A DNA stretch of 64,000 nucleotides from Flabesymbios commensalis (taxonomy: Eukaryota; Annelida; Polychaeta; Terebellida; Flabelligeridae), in the NCBI GenBank assembly GCA_964017125.1, contig OZ024909.1, positions 72,382,758 to 72,446,757 of the forward strand. The letters run 5' to 3'. Position 1 is the first letter of the stretch. Each line of letters opens with the position of its first letter. The notes under the pieces are model-generated. The model ran no database searches. It was not told the DNA's origin and was given only the letters and a program-made list of their open reading frames with translations. Position numbers and translations under genes: made by a program. Positions 23,701 through 32,360 of the stretch are shown here, one piece after another.

Positions 23701-26700
23701 TCACGGCTCGTACGATCAATAAATTCCTACGAATTTTCATTTCCTACAAAAAATTAGCGTTCATCCTGCGTCACATAGTTTCGCAAAACATTTTAGCGAA
23801 ATTGGCAAAGTTATCATTGAGGCTTTTTTTGAGGCGTTCGTAGAGTTCTTAAACATTTCCAAAACTTTTCTACGAAATAACGAACACGAAGGTTTTTCTT
23901 CTTAAGGCTGACTTGCGAAGCCCGCAAGAAATAGGTCGAAATTCTCCGAAAATCGCACGGGTAATTGTGACTGAGGTATAAGAAATATGAGACAAATCTT
24001 AACCCTTGTCCTGCTGGATTGCTTCAATTGTATTTTTCGTCATTTGAAGCTGGAATTGCTAACGCAATTTCTAGCTTCAAATGAAGAAAAATATTACTAT
24101 TTATGAAAAATAGACATGTCTAAAGTTAAATTATTGGATCAACAAAGCATCTATTAAAAATTATTTTATGTTTCGTGCGAACGTCATATCAATGATTTCT
24201 GGCGGCTTCCCCAAGATGGTCGTAAGAAAAAAAAATATATAAATAAAAATAAATAAAAAACTAATAATATAATTAATTATTCCGTTCTTCAGCTTGTAAC
24301 CAGGTATTGTACATGTCTAAGAACTGCACGAAAACACCAAGAAAACCTCTCAGCGTAGAGTGGACGCACAATTGCTTTAGGAGCCCTTTAGGAGCTACGT
24401 ACATATTTTGTTGTTCTAACGGAGCTCTCTCAGCGTTTACCGTACAACCGCTTTGTCGAAGAAAAACGTAGGAGCTTCCGTTGTAACCTTACCAACTTCG
24501 TAATACAATCGCCTTGGGAACACCATAAGGACTACTTACGATGTTCCACGATTTATCTGTGTTAAACACTATTAACTACATTCTTGGACATTTCTTTTTT
24601 TACGAACTAAAGTGTAAAACACATTACCGCGATCGCCCGCCGTCCGCGTCGGTTTTTCAAACACACTATTTGATAATTTGATAATTGGCACAACATATCA
24701 GCGTGGTGACGTACATGAGCGTGATAGGCAATGCGAGCTTTTTCAAAACTGTTGCATTTTCGTCGCGCGTCGCGCCGTTCGTTCGTTGTCGCGTCAGTCA
24801 TCGCGTTGGTGTGTGGACAGTTATGTGATTGTCGTGGCTGTAGTCGTGTCCCACGTCGGGTGCCTTTGACATTACAAATACGAAGGGGTTTTTGCACATC
24901 ACCATCTTGTTAGGAGGGTGATATACATTTTTTGAAAACTTTCACCAGTTTTTTTGCGCCCACAAAAAAATGAAGTTGACCTCGGGCTGTAATTTTGAAT
25001 TTTGGTGGCATCTTTAAAAACTGATTTGCTCACCCCATGTTGTGATGGATGTAATCTTAAAATTTCCAATAAAAATTAACTACTAATTAGTTTTGTTGCC
25101 CGCAAAAAAAGCTTCAAGTATTTTGCTAGCGTGTTATGTTAAAGTTGACAATTCTATTCGGCTGACTAGTATAGAAACAATGAGGCTACAAAATGATAAA
25201 AGCTTTATTAAACCATTTCTTAATTTCTTAGCCCTTAGCCATCAAACCGCCGGTGCCGCAATATTCGGGTTTTCGTTTTTTATTAGCACATTAAGTACCA
25301 CATTTTAAATATGTTAATAAAATGTGACATCAATCAGCAAGATTTGAAAAGAATTGACCACCATTTTGTCAAATCTGAATACTTTTCACTCACTTGAAGT
25401 TGTGGATCGCGTCAGCGAGACACAACTTCAAGTGGGTGAAAATTCAAATTGAATAATTTGGCGGTTAAAGGGTTAAACCGGTACGCTATTTTTTCACACA
25501 ATTGCAATGGTGTCTCGCTACCGCGACAACATTAAGCGTATAAAATTACTCACATTTGTATTATTTGAATCAAAGATGCTAATCTACCAACTATAATGAC
25601 CATTTCGCATTAAAATTACAGACGTTATTAACAATTTAAATGTATTAACTATTATGTTCGCCTATCGGGCATATAGATGATTCTAGTCATTCACCAGGTG
25701 GGGCTGATCGTCATCCATTTAATCATGTGCTTGTTAATGATTCTAGTTAATCACCAGGTGGGGCTGATCGTGATTCGTTTAATCATGGGCTTGCTTTGCT
25801 GATACATTTCGAGGAGAAAGTCTACAGCAATATAATTATGTTAATTTATTCACTACTACACGCATATAGAACCATATTAGCATCATGCTAATTTAGGTAT
25901 TACACATGGATAAGGTCATATTAGCATCGTGCTAGGTTGTTGGGTATTACACATGTATAAAGCCAAGCTATATTAAGCTCATGTTAATTTAAAAGGTATT
26001 ACACATGCATAAAGGCATATTACCACGTGTTAAGTTGATAAGTATTGAACATGAATATAGCCATATTGTCATCGTGTTAAAGGGACCCCATGGGATGAGA
26101 CATTTTCAATTTTGTCAATTTTGAAAAATTAATTTATATGAAGCTATATAGGCTACTGATCTTAACTAAAAATACAAAAAAGTGAAAAACAATTTTAAAG
26201 CACTAAAAAAGAGTGAAATAGTTATATTTCCAGGTCGTATATTGCCATGTAAACAGAACAAGTCAGCAATATATAGAACTTTACACGACATATTCCCACG
26301 TCTTGGATTGTGAGATCAAAGCTATCGCCGCTAATTTCTGGCTTATAGTCAGGACATGGGGGGACACACCTGCAACACTGATTGTCTGCCCAACGCTGGG
26401 CCGACGGCATCAACATGATTGTGGCCCAATGATGTAGGAACATTCAACCGTCCTTTAGCAAATGTTTATTAGGTATACAAAAAATTTGTTTGGGTATTAA
26501 GCGGATTCATAGAAATGTTGATAAAACATATTTTAAATAAAACCATGATCTGGGGGATACACTACTTCAGTACAAAACTAAAATATATATGTTATATATA
26601 TGTTATACATGATATGTTAATTTAAACATTATATGTTTATACATATAAATGTGAACCATGTTAAAGTTGGTAACTATTACATGTATTTTGGCTACAAACT

Positions 26701-29700
26701 GATGAACACTATGCTAATTTGCTAACTATTATTTGTTTATACAGACTGATGAACACCATGCTAATTTGCTAACTATTGGATGTGTTTACAGACATATTGA
26801 CACCATGTCAATTAGATTGACACCATGTTAATTTGTTAAATATGTATACGCAGACAGACGGACAGCAAGTGGGAGTAACAATGAAGACAGATGCTGAGAA
26901 TGGCAGTTTCTCTCCCCGCTTTATAGACTGTGCTCCTGGATACATAGTTTATTATCAGTACTCTAGAGACTGGCAGAGAGCTATGGTGGATGTGCCCTCG
27001 CAGTACAAACAGGATCTGCCCAAAACTAAAATATTCCTTGAAAGTCTCACCTCGAAAATGCCAGGTAAATAATACTGCCCGGTAAAGACAAAAACAGTAA
27101 CTGAATATTTTCCAAGTAAACAGTTACTCTTGTTTGGTTTGCTTCACATTTCTGTGTCATACCCAGTAATGCTACGGTCCCACGAGTCTGTTTAAGCCTA
27201 TCCCGATGCTTTCGCGATTCACAAATTTGGGCAGCGCCATTATGGGCTGGTAGTTCAACGTGTGATCGGCGACGTACGCGAGTAATCGCCATGCTTCGCC
27301 AAGGGATCGAGACATTAAGAACAATTTCAATACATGCATTGAAATTTTCTCGCGATGTTTCGTCGCCAAGAACCATCGACTATATGTCGCGGAACAGCGC
27401 CGAGCAGCGCACAGTAGTCGATGAATTAACTTTCGGCGATGTACACCAAGGTTTAAAATGTCCCATACACATCGGCGACACATCGGCGACACATCTCAAC
27501 ATGCTCACGTAAACATCGGCGGTGTATATTCGTTGTGATAGTACCGCGGATGATTTGGGTGATCCATCGCCGATGTTCCCGAACTGCTCTGCGAAGCATC
27601 GGCGATACTATGGCGATGTTTTCGCCTGTGTGCTCTATTTTCCACCCAGCAATACGCCAATAGAACAAAGGTGATCTCTTTATCCATGATCTCATTCTGC
27701 AGCCATAAGGTGTATACGTGGTTCCACGTAAAATCCCCCCACCTTTTATATGCTATCCACAAGGCACTATGCCATTGCCATGTCGTCGTCAAGACATTAC
27801 CACGACATCGTTAAAACATAACCATTACGCCCCCGACGTATCGCCATATTTGTCTGTCACACGCCGAAGGAACACTAACCATCGCCGATTCTAAAAGTAC
27901 ATCGTTAACTGTCAGCCGATGTAGCGCAGATTAATCCCCGAATCTTACCCGTAGCATAAGGTATGTAACAGCGATACTGCAGTTGTAGTGAAAGTAAAAG
28001 TGTAGAATGTGGTATTGTTTATTTGAAAAAAAATCGTCAGTTTCTGTTTCAATTTTTTTTATCTTTACACTAATCATTCAGTTTGTGTATGTGCACTAAT
28101 GCTCCATTCATTGATTCTATTATTCATTCATTCATTCATTCATTCATTCATTCATTCATTCATTCATTCATTCATTCATTCATTCATTCATTCATTCATT
28201 CATTCATTCATTCATTCATTCATTCATTCATTCATTCGTTCATTCATTCATTCATTCATTCATTCATTCATTCATTCATTCATTCAAGCATTTTATTTAT
28301 TTATTCATTCATTCGTTCATTCATTCATTCATTTTTGTATGTGGATCTATGGGGGTAATCGTAAAACCACGAAAGTGGTTGTAAAAGCTTGTTCTGATCC
28401 TTTTTTTATTGTACGTGCAACTAACTTACTCATTTTTCCTTTAATATTTTGTATGTAAACAAAACTGTCCTGAAGTTCAATTCAATAATTATATTTTTGT
28501 ATGTACACAGTAGAGTCTTAGGACCATATTCATTTAGTAATCTTTGTATGGATACAAACGTATCATTACAGCCCATTTACTTAATCCCATTTATTTTTTT
28601 CAGGAGAGTTGCGGGAGGCGTACATGGAAGCCGTTGAAGCAGGACGTTACACCACAATGCCAGTGAAATACGGACCTGCCCGAGTGGAGTTGATTCCAGG
28701 AGCCCTTCTGATCGGGGATGCCCTTAATACACGACACCCTGCCGTAGCATCAGGAATGGGAGTCTGTACTAGAGACGTGGAACTTATACACAGGATCCTG
28801 AAAGACACAGATCTAACTGACAAACAGGTATAAACAAGGATGAGTGAGTGAGTGAGTGAGTGAGTGAGTGAGTGAGTGAGTGAGTGAGCGAGCGAGTGAG
28901 TGAGTGAGTGAGTGAGTGAGTGAGTGAGTGAGTGAGTGAGTGAGTGAGTGAGTGAGTGAGTGAGTGAGTGAGTGAGTGAGTGAGTGAGTGAGTGAGTGAG
29001 TGAGTGAGTGAGTGAGTGAGTGAGTGAGTGAGTGAGTGAGTGAGTGAGTGAGTGAGTGAGTGAGTGAGTGAGTGAGTGAGTGAGTGAGTGAGTGAGTGAG
29101 TGAGTGAGTGAGTGAGTGAGTGAGTGAGTGAGTGAGTGAGTGAGTGAGTGAGTGAGTGAGTGAGTGAGTGAGTGAGTGAGTGAGTGAGTGAGTGAGTGAG
29201 TGAGTGAGTGAGTAAGTGAGTGAGTGAGACGACTTTAGAAATAAGAATATTAACCAAATTATGGTTATCTTTATATGTATAGCGAAAAAACACGTTTGTG
29301 ATAAACGTATATGTTTTATATACCTCTGGTTTTGCAGGCTGTACAGAGAGGTATCCAAGTTTTCCTGGGCGAGCGAAGACAACATTCTGTGGGAATCAAC
29401 ACCTTCACCTACATCATGCATCACCTCACGGCTAATCCCAATCGTACGTCAAATATAAAATAACATACATGTAGAAATAATAATGCTAAGGTCGCACCAA
29501 TGTAATCATCAGTACCCATGGCACTAAAATGTGTAGCATGTGAGCGGTTAAATGTTTTGAAAATAAATTGTGGTCATAGAATCTTTAGCTGATAAATCAA
29601 GAGAACATCCATGCTTTTTATAGCATAGCATAGCATAGCATAGCATAGCATAGCATAGCATAGCATAGCATAGCATAGCATAGCATAGCATAGCATAGCA

Positions 29701-31920
29701 TAGCATAGCATAGCCCAAAGGTTTCTTTTTAATTTGAAATCATCATAATTGTTTTCGTTATCTCTTCCCGCCTCATTTGAATGCCTATGATATTGGTCTA
29801 TAGTTATTTTAAATATTGGATCGACTTTAGACGTCAGAATTAGACGTCTATGGACGTCCGATTCTGACGCTACTAAGTTTTAATAAGAGTTGATAGATGA
29901 AGGTTTCATGGGATAAAAAAGGGGGAATATACAGTATATATATTTGAATAGTCAAGATGCGACAAATAAGTGATTTCCTATTAACTCATGTAACGTAAGT
30001 ATTGACGACGATAAGCAGACATTTATCTGCATATCCCGTCATACTACGTGCGATATATCAATTTAATTGTATTATATTATGTACACACACAGCTTACATC
30101 ACCAAACTGAAGAATGGGATGTTAACATATTACGCGACTGACGTGGAAAGAACAGAAACGTTCAGCGACATGTTTACATCGTAAGTGACCGAATCATAGT
30201 CTGTAAAAACCAAAGGGGGGGGGGGGGGGGTTACACACGGTGTTCGAGTATCCCCTTAATTTTCAATTGAATATTTTTTTTTTAAATCAATGAACCATAC
30301 CTGGTATGTCATATTTTTATATTACAACAGATGTACCACGAAATCTCACCATTTAATGCTTGTCCTTGCAAATAATCAAAATATTCTGTTAAAAATAAAT
30401 ATCTTGGTCAACATCAAACTAACATTGGGCCAATGCCTCTTGTTTGCTGGGTATGACTCGTTAAAAAATGATTGATAAAAAATTAATTACTTACGTCACT
30501 TCCAACTGTTTTTATTTTTATATAGCGGGAAATGTTTTTTACTCTGTAATATAATAATAAAGCAACGCTTAATAGCAAGATAAGACTCCAGAAGACAAAT
30601 TACTACATAATGGTTTGATTGTTCAATTGTTGTCCTGTTTGATGGGTTTCCCGTTGTGTGAAAAATAATCCCACGAATTGAATTATCTGATTACACTGAA
30701 TTGGTCAAGCAGTTTTTGGTTGATGCTGGGCAAAACAGATAATTCAATTCGGGAGGTGGGTGTCTATTTTTCGTTCGAAGTATTGTAGATGGTGCAGATA
30801 TGATAACATGTATTAATGTGAAGCTAACCGTATGTAAGTGATGTAGATATGATGACATGTGTTAATGTGAAGCTAACCGTATGTAAGTGATGTAGATACG
30901 ATGACATGTGTTAATGTGAAGCTAACCGTATGTAAGTGATGTAGATACGATAACATGTGTTATTGTGAAGCTAACCGTAAGTAGATGATGTAGATACGAT
31001 GACATGTGTTAATGTGAAGCTAACCGTATGTAGATGATGTAGATACGATAACATGTGTTGATGTGAAGCTAACCGTATGTAGATGATGTAGATACGATAA
31101 CATGTGTTAATGTGACGTTAATCGTATGTAAATGTGTAGATACGATAACATGTATTAATGTGAAGTTAACCGTATGTAGATGATGTGGATACGATAACAT
31201 GTGTTAATGTGAAGCTAACCGTATGTAAGTGATGTAGATACGATAACATGTGTTAATGTGAAGCTAACCGTATGTAGATTATGTAGATACGCTAACATGT
31301 GTTCATTTGAAGCTAACTGTATGTAAATGATATAGATACGCTAACATGTGTTCATTTGAAGCTAACTGTATGTAAATGATGTGGATACGATGACATGTGT
31401 TAATGTGAAGCTAACCGTATGTAAGTGATGTAGATATGATGACATGTGTTAATGTGAAGCTAACCGTATGGAGATGATGTAGATACGATGACATGTGTTA
31501 ATATGAGGCTAACCGTATGTAGATGATTTAGATATGCTAACATGTGTTAATTTGGCGCTAACCGTATGTAAATGATGTAGATACGATAACATGTGTTAAT
31601 TTTAAGCTAACCATATGTAAATGATGTAAATACGATAACATGTACTAATGTGAAGCTAACCGTATGTAAGTGATGTAGATACGATGACATGTGTTAATGT
31701 GAAGCTAACCGTATGTAGATGGTGTATATACGATAACATGTGTTTTAGAACAAACACCAGCTCCACTTCCACCACACGTCACATGATGACGGCCATGTTG
31801 TATGCAGTGTATTTCAACTTCAAGATGCAGGGAATATTTGGATTTCACCGCTCTGTCCTAGAAGCACCTATTCTACTCATCCAGGCGTTCATGGTCATGT
31901 TACCTTTCATAAAACATGAA

Positions 31921-31932
<12 letters not shown>
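14537..31932 (+). CDS. Squalene monooxygenase-like flavoprotein gene (9 coding exons)
   Basis: Joining 14537-14750, 15629-15794, 17408-17504, 18922-19002, 26854-27064, 28604-28827, 29338-29443, 30093-30180 and 31749-31932 gives 1371 nt, 456 residues plus TAA, with GT/AG at every intron and consistent phases. Motifs: FAD Rossmann GGGLAG (20-25), GEILQPG (54-60), VNGIEAQ (74-80), HHGRF (110-114), APLTVCAEG (163-171), GDALNTRHP (294-302), and a C-terminal AVYFNFK followed by a hydrophobic helix typical of the SQLE membrane anchor. The family epoxidises squalene to 2,3-oxidosqualene on the ER using O2, FAD and a P450 reductase. Human SQLE is 574 residues; the shortage is mostly its N-terminal membrane segment. 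Unusual positions are PAVASGM where PLTGGGM is expected, Phe85 where a Tyr is expected, and VCAEG for VxADG. Family membership is strong; squalene as substrate is inference. Confidence 0.88.
15127..15365 (-). mobile_element. TTAA-family MITE, family P, copy 2 (intron 1)
   Basis: Carries the GCGGGGATCGACTTTAG palindrome, whose inverted partner is CTAAAGTCTGTCCCCGC, and then the CCCATAACATAGG block, all in reverse orientation to copy 1. The hairpin at 15139-15227 is the best preserved of the four copies. Confidence 0.55.
15629..15794 (+). CDS. SQLE-like exon 2
   Basis: Acceptor TATTTTAG, donor AAAAA|GTACGT. Encodes residues 72-126 and part of 127: ESVNGIEAQ, then the HTIHHGRFVQRLRE segment. 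HHGRF with the following helix is a hallmark of SQLE. The residue aligned by eye with human Tyr195 is Phe85. Confidence 0.85.
16638..17142 (-). mobile_element. tRNA-derived SINE interrupted by a MITE
   Basis: On the - strand the head begins AGGCCGGCCCGATGGCTCA (A-box-like), followed by the B box GGTTTGATTCC (17075-17085). The 3' end is GACGTAAAGCAATATTCACTCACTCAC. Box spacing and the short-repeat tail fit a tRNA-derived SINE; the tail motif is one I recall from gastropod genomes. A 252-bp inverted-repeat element splits the body at 16694-16945. SINEs are non-coding, transcribed by Pol III and mobilised by LINE enzymes. Confidence 0.75.
16694..16945. mobile_element. Harbinger-like MITE inside the SINE
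   Basis: TTA target duplications (16691-16693 and 16946-16948) flank termini GGGATCTTATCAAGT and ACTTGACAAAACCCC. Each inverted repeat continues through AAAAAAATCCAAAAATCCGAG for about 48 bp and contains its own CCGAGAAAAACTCGG palindrome. GGG/CCC ends with a 3-bp TTA duplication are typical of PIF/Harbinger elements. The interior is low complexity with C-runs; no transposase. Confidence 0.75.
17319..17368 (+). mobile_element. SINE 3'-end fragment
   Basis: Reads TGCCATGATTGTGCAGAAAG then CAACGTAAAGCAATATTCAC, matching the 3' end of the SINE at 16638-17142 but on the opposite strand. No head is present, so it is a truncated copy. Confidence 0.65.
17408..17504 (+). CDS. SQLE-like exon 3
   Basis: Acceptor TTTTCACAG, donor ACGA|GTAAGT. 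Completes Lys127 and encodes VYFIEGFVTGLVQKDG and GLRYRVKGAEVER (to residue 159), matching the FIEG..VxxL..DxxVxGV.Y strand pair of SQLE. Confidence 0.85.
18120..18245. repeat. Foldback hairpin (intron 3)
   Basis: TCATCTTTATCCACTACAAG pairs with CTTGCAGTGGATGAAGATGA around a GAATTGCTGCTGCAATTC loop. It is preceded by TTAACTCTTTCAAGCCTG, resembling the TTAACCCTT ends of other small elements here. A related hairpin lies at 23998-24110. Confidence 0.55.
18412..18605. mobile_element. Palindromic TTAA element, family R, copy 1
   Basis: TTAA flanks a unit that starts AGGTGATCTATCACCCCTTA and ends with the inverse. It contains an inner inverted repeat GGGGTGATTGGCTA..TCACATGATAGCCCAATCACCCC. Other copies are at 34073-34371 and 43298-43565. 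It is non-coding and almost wholly self-complementary, as in MITEs using TTAA sites. Confidence 0.75.
18640..18840 (+). mobile_element. TTAA-family MITE, family P, copy 3 (intron 3)
   Basis: Starts CCCTTAAAGCGCTGAAATT, contains CCTATGTTATGGGTCCACGG and GACTTTAGACGTCAGATTC, and ends at about 18836. It is more diverged than copy 2 and stops about 80 bp before exon 4. Confidence 0.5.
18922..19002 (+). CDS. SQLE-like exon 4
   Basis: Acceptor ATTTCCAG, donor AAG|GTAAGA. Encodes residues 160-186: EILAPLTVCAEGKTSKLRST. Human SQLE has [20 protein letters not shown] here, so the exon is firmly placed. The usual ADG is AEG. Confidence 0.85.
19405..20158 (+). repeat. About 190-bp tandem repeat inside the TIR transposon
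   Basis: Four diverged copies marked by GTAGGCCCATGCGATTCTAC-like blocks at about 19476, 19667, 19865 and 20052 (spacing 187-198 bp), each followed by AACTAAGAGTCTATGT and GGCTGTACAACTCAA. It lies between the left inverted repeat and the coding remnant. Confidence 0.8.
20160..23125 (-). pseudogene. Decayed transposon protein with XPG-like nuclease motifs
   Basis: Read 23125 to 20160 on the - strand, the fragments are: YHKQRLTHFRNIYR with ALAELISFIEET (22909-23121); a region at 22324-22593; PFPNTTKGHEYMKNLKET with KMFWLAHFTTL (21808-22173); VYGDSKYVAMMGGVHIEIAL (21703-21775); ACQAASGHMNSFFEHENH (about 21210-21260); CFHEKADYKMMFN (about 20835-20870); TETDALVLA (20757-20780); CEICLAFGQGPHF; GKKTAWEVWKSF (20628-20654 and on); and WGWDLDNEGKWVPF (about 20335-20375). 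Stops and frame changes occur throughout. I recall the same motif series in large multicopy uncharacterised proteins of corals and fish. Confidence 0.7.
23998..24110. repeat. Foldback hairpin (intron 4)
   Basis: After CTTAACCCTTGTCCTGCTGG, the arm TTTTTCGTCATTTGAAGCT pairs with AGCTTCAAATGAAGAAAAA around GGAATTGCTAACGCAATTTCT. It has the same architecture as the 18120 hairpin with different arm sequence. Confidence 0.6.
24600..24930. other. CpG-rich patch in intron 4
   Basis: GC- and CpG-rich segment (ATCGCCCGCCGTCCGCGTCGG, GTCGCGCGTCGCGCCGTTCG) inside AT-rich DNA. Overlapping open frames on both strands are a composition effect; none shows a domain. It may be a young element related to the CpG-rich unit at 27166-27960. 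Confidence 0.4.
25228..25477 (+). mobile_element. TTAA-family MITE, family Q, copy 2 (intron 4)
   Basis: Left end TTAGCCCTTAGCCATCAAACCGCC, right end GGCGGTTAAAGGGTTAA (inverse complement TTAACCCTTTAACCGCC). The inner hairpin ACTTGAAGTTGTGGATCGCG / CAGCGAGACACAACTTCAAGT is shared with copy 1 at 2642-2905. Confidence 0.6.
25673..26090 (+). repeat. Short tandem repeats in intron 4
   Basis: Two copies of a 65-bp unit (GATTCTAGTTAATCACCAGG, about 25678 and 25739) precede a loose array of about 60-70-bp units around ATTACACATG.ATAAAG and CAT.TTA.CATCGTG to about 26090. The second array resembles the sequence just upstream of exon 5. Confidence 0.55.
26660..26853 (+). repeat. Minisatellite forming the exon 5 acceptor
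   Basis: About four units of roughly 50 bp: ACTGATGAACACCATGCTAA, TTTGCTAACTATT, then a TTTATACAG or GTTTACAG stretch. The last unit supplies the splice acceptor TATACGCAG directly before exon 5. Upstream units contain similar AG-ended pyrimidine stretches that could act as alternative acceptors. Confidence 0.6.
26854..27064 (+). CDS. SQLE-like exon 5
   Basis: Donor CCAG|GTAAAT. Encodes residues 187-256 and part of 257, including QQVGVTMKTDAENG, CAPGYIVYYQYSRDWQRAMVD (the PxPVLIYQISxxETRVLVD strand pair of SQLE) and LESLTSKMPG. The start at 26854 keeps phase 0 after exon 4; the nearby AG dinucleotides at 26857-26858 and 26864-26865 are alternative sites. Confidence 0.8.
27166..27960. mobile_element. 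CpG-rich element with short inverted ends (intron 5)
   Basis: About 790 bp with a left end TAATGCTACGGTCCCACG and a right end ending CCCGTAGCATAAGG, whose inverse reads CCTTATGCTACGGG. The interior repeats CATCGGCGA and CGCCGATG many times and is far more CpG-rich than its surroundings. Overlapping frames on both strands show no domain. It is probably a non-autonomous DNA element. Confidence 0.5.
28121..28340 (+). repeat. (ATTC)n microsatellite (intron 5)
   Basis: About 50 tandem ATTC units with a few interruptions, ending 260 bp before exon 6. The long ISH/FIHS-type open frames across it are artefacts of a 4-bp repeat. Confidence 0.95.
28604..28827 (+). CDS. SQLE-like exon 6: FAD/substrate-closing motif
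   Basis: Acceptor TTTTTTTCAG, donor ACAG|GTATAA. Encodes residues 257-331: LREAYMEAVE, the RYTTMPVKYG strand, GALLIGDALNTRHPAVASGM and the DVELIHRILKD helix. GD..N.RHP is the second FAD motif of SQLE. The following PLTGGGM consensus is PAVASGM. Confidence 0.88.
28842..29229 (+). repeat. (GAGT)n microsatellite filling intron 6
   Basis: Almost 390 bp of GAGT units with only a few variants (GAGC near 28886, TAAG near 29214). It begins 14 nt after the exon 6 donor and makes up most of the 510-bp intron. The LTHS-repeat frame on the - strand is an artefact. Confidence 0.97.
29338..29443 (+). CDS. SQLE-like exon 7
   Basis: Acceptor TTTTGCAG, donor AATC|GTACGT. Encodes residues 332-366 and part of 367 (AVQRGIQVFLGERRQHSVGI, then NTFTYIMHHLTANPN), corresponding to the helix with F..RK...SFVVNILAQALY in vertebrate SQLE. 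Confidence 0.82.
29619..29714 (+). repeat. (TAGCA)n pentanucleotide array (intron 7)
   Basis: About 19 perfect TAGCA units. It abuts a family P MITE copy that begins at about 29713 (CCCAAAGGTTTCTTTTTAAT). Confidence 0.95.
29713..29890 (+). mobile_element. TTAA-family MITE, family P, copy 4 (intron 7)
   Basis: Shares ATTTGAATGCCTATG, GGATCGACTTTAGACGTCAG and the short inverted GACGTCTATGGACGTC core with the other copies. Its left end is replaced by the TAGCA array, so it is truncated. Confidence 0.5.
30093..30180 (+). CDS. SQLE-like exon 8
   Basis: Acceptor CACACAG, donor ACATC|GTAAGT. Completes Pro367 and encodes YITKLKNGMLTYYATDVERT to FTS, matching the LRKACFLYFKLGG region near the C-terminus of SQLE. 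Confidence 0.8.
30655..30775. repeat. Inverted repeat (intron 8)
   Basis: GAAAAATAATCCCACGAATT..GAATTATCTG pairs with CAGATAATTCAATTCGGGAG..CTATTTTTCG over about 120 bp, a foldback-like structure with a loop of about 45 bp. Confidence 0.6.
30785..31747 (+). repeat. 49-bp minisatellite in intron 8
   Basis: About 19-20 units with consensus GATGTAGATACGATAACATG + TGTTAATGTGAAGCTAACCG + TATGTAAGT, 49 bp each. The array ends in TGTTTTAG, the acceptor of exon 9, so the acceptor is a variant of the repeat's TGTTAATG. Each unit also contains a TATGTAAGT donor-like string. Confidence 0.95.
31749..31932 (+). CDS. SQLE-like exon 9, C-terminus and stop
   Basis: Acceptor TGTTTTAG. Two bases from exon 8 complete Ser, then TNTSSTSTTRHMMTAMLYAV, YFNFKMQG and a hydrophobic EAPILLIQAFMVMLPFI segment, ending KHEINF and TAA at 31930-31932. 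The AVYF.FK plus hydrophobic tail matches the C-terminal membrane-associated helices of animal SQLE. Confidence 0.87.

Positions 31933-32357
<425 letters not shown>

Positions 32358-32360
<3 letters not shown>

Noticed and set aside
24607-24913. Overlapping frames on both strands in a CpG-rich patch
   Set aside because: CpG-rich composition depletes stop codons; none has recognisable motifs or flanking splice signals that fit the gene.
27047-27792. Several 80-109-residue frames in intron 5
   Set aside because: They cover the CpG-rich CATCGGCGA element on both strands and overlap each other; no protein similarity seen.
28083-28458. Plus-strand frames of FIHS repeats
   Set aside because: Translations of the ATTC array; no start context, splice pattern or domain.
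28784-29424. Long minus-strand frames of THSL repeats (169 and 203 residues)
   Set aside because: They are translations of the GAGT microsatellite in intron 6; a 4-bp repeat without stops stays open in several frames.
29819-29880. CRISPR-like repeat structure from ACGTCAGA palindromes
   Set aside because: Only one hairpin per locus, no regular spacers, and a eukaryotic setting; they are MITE hairpins.
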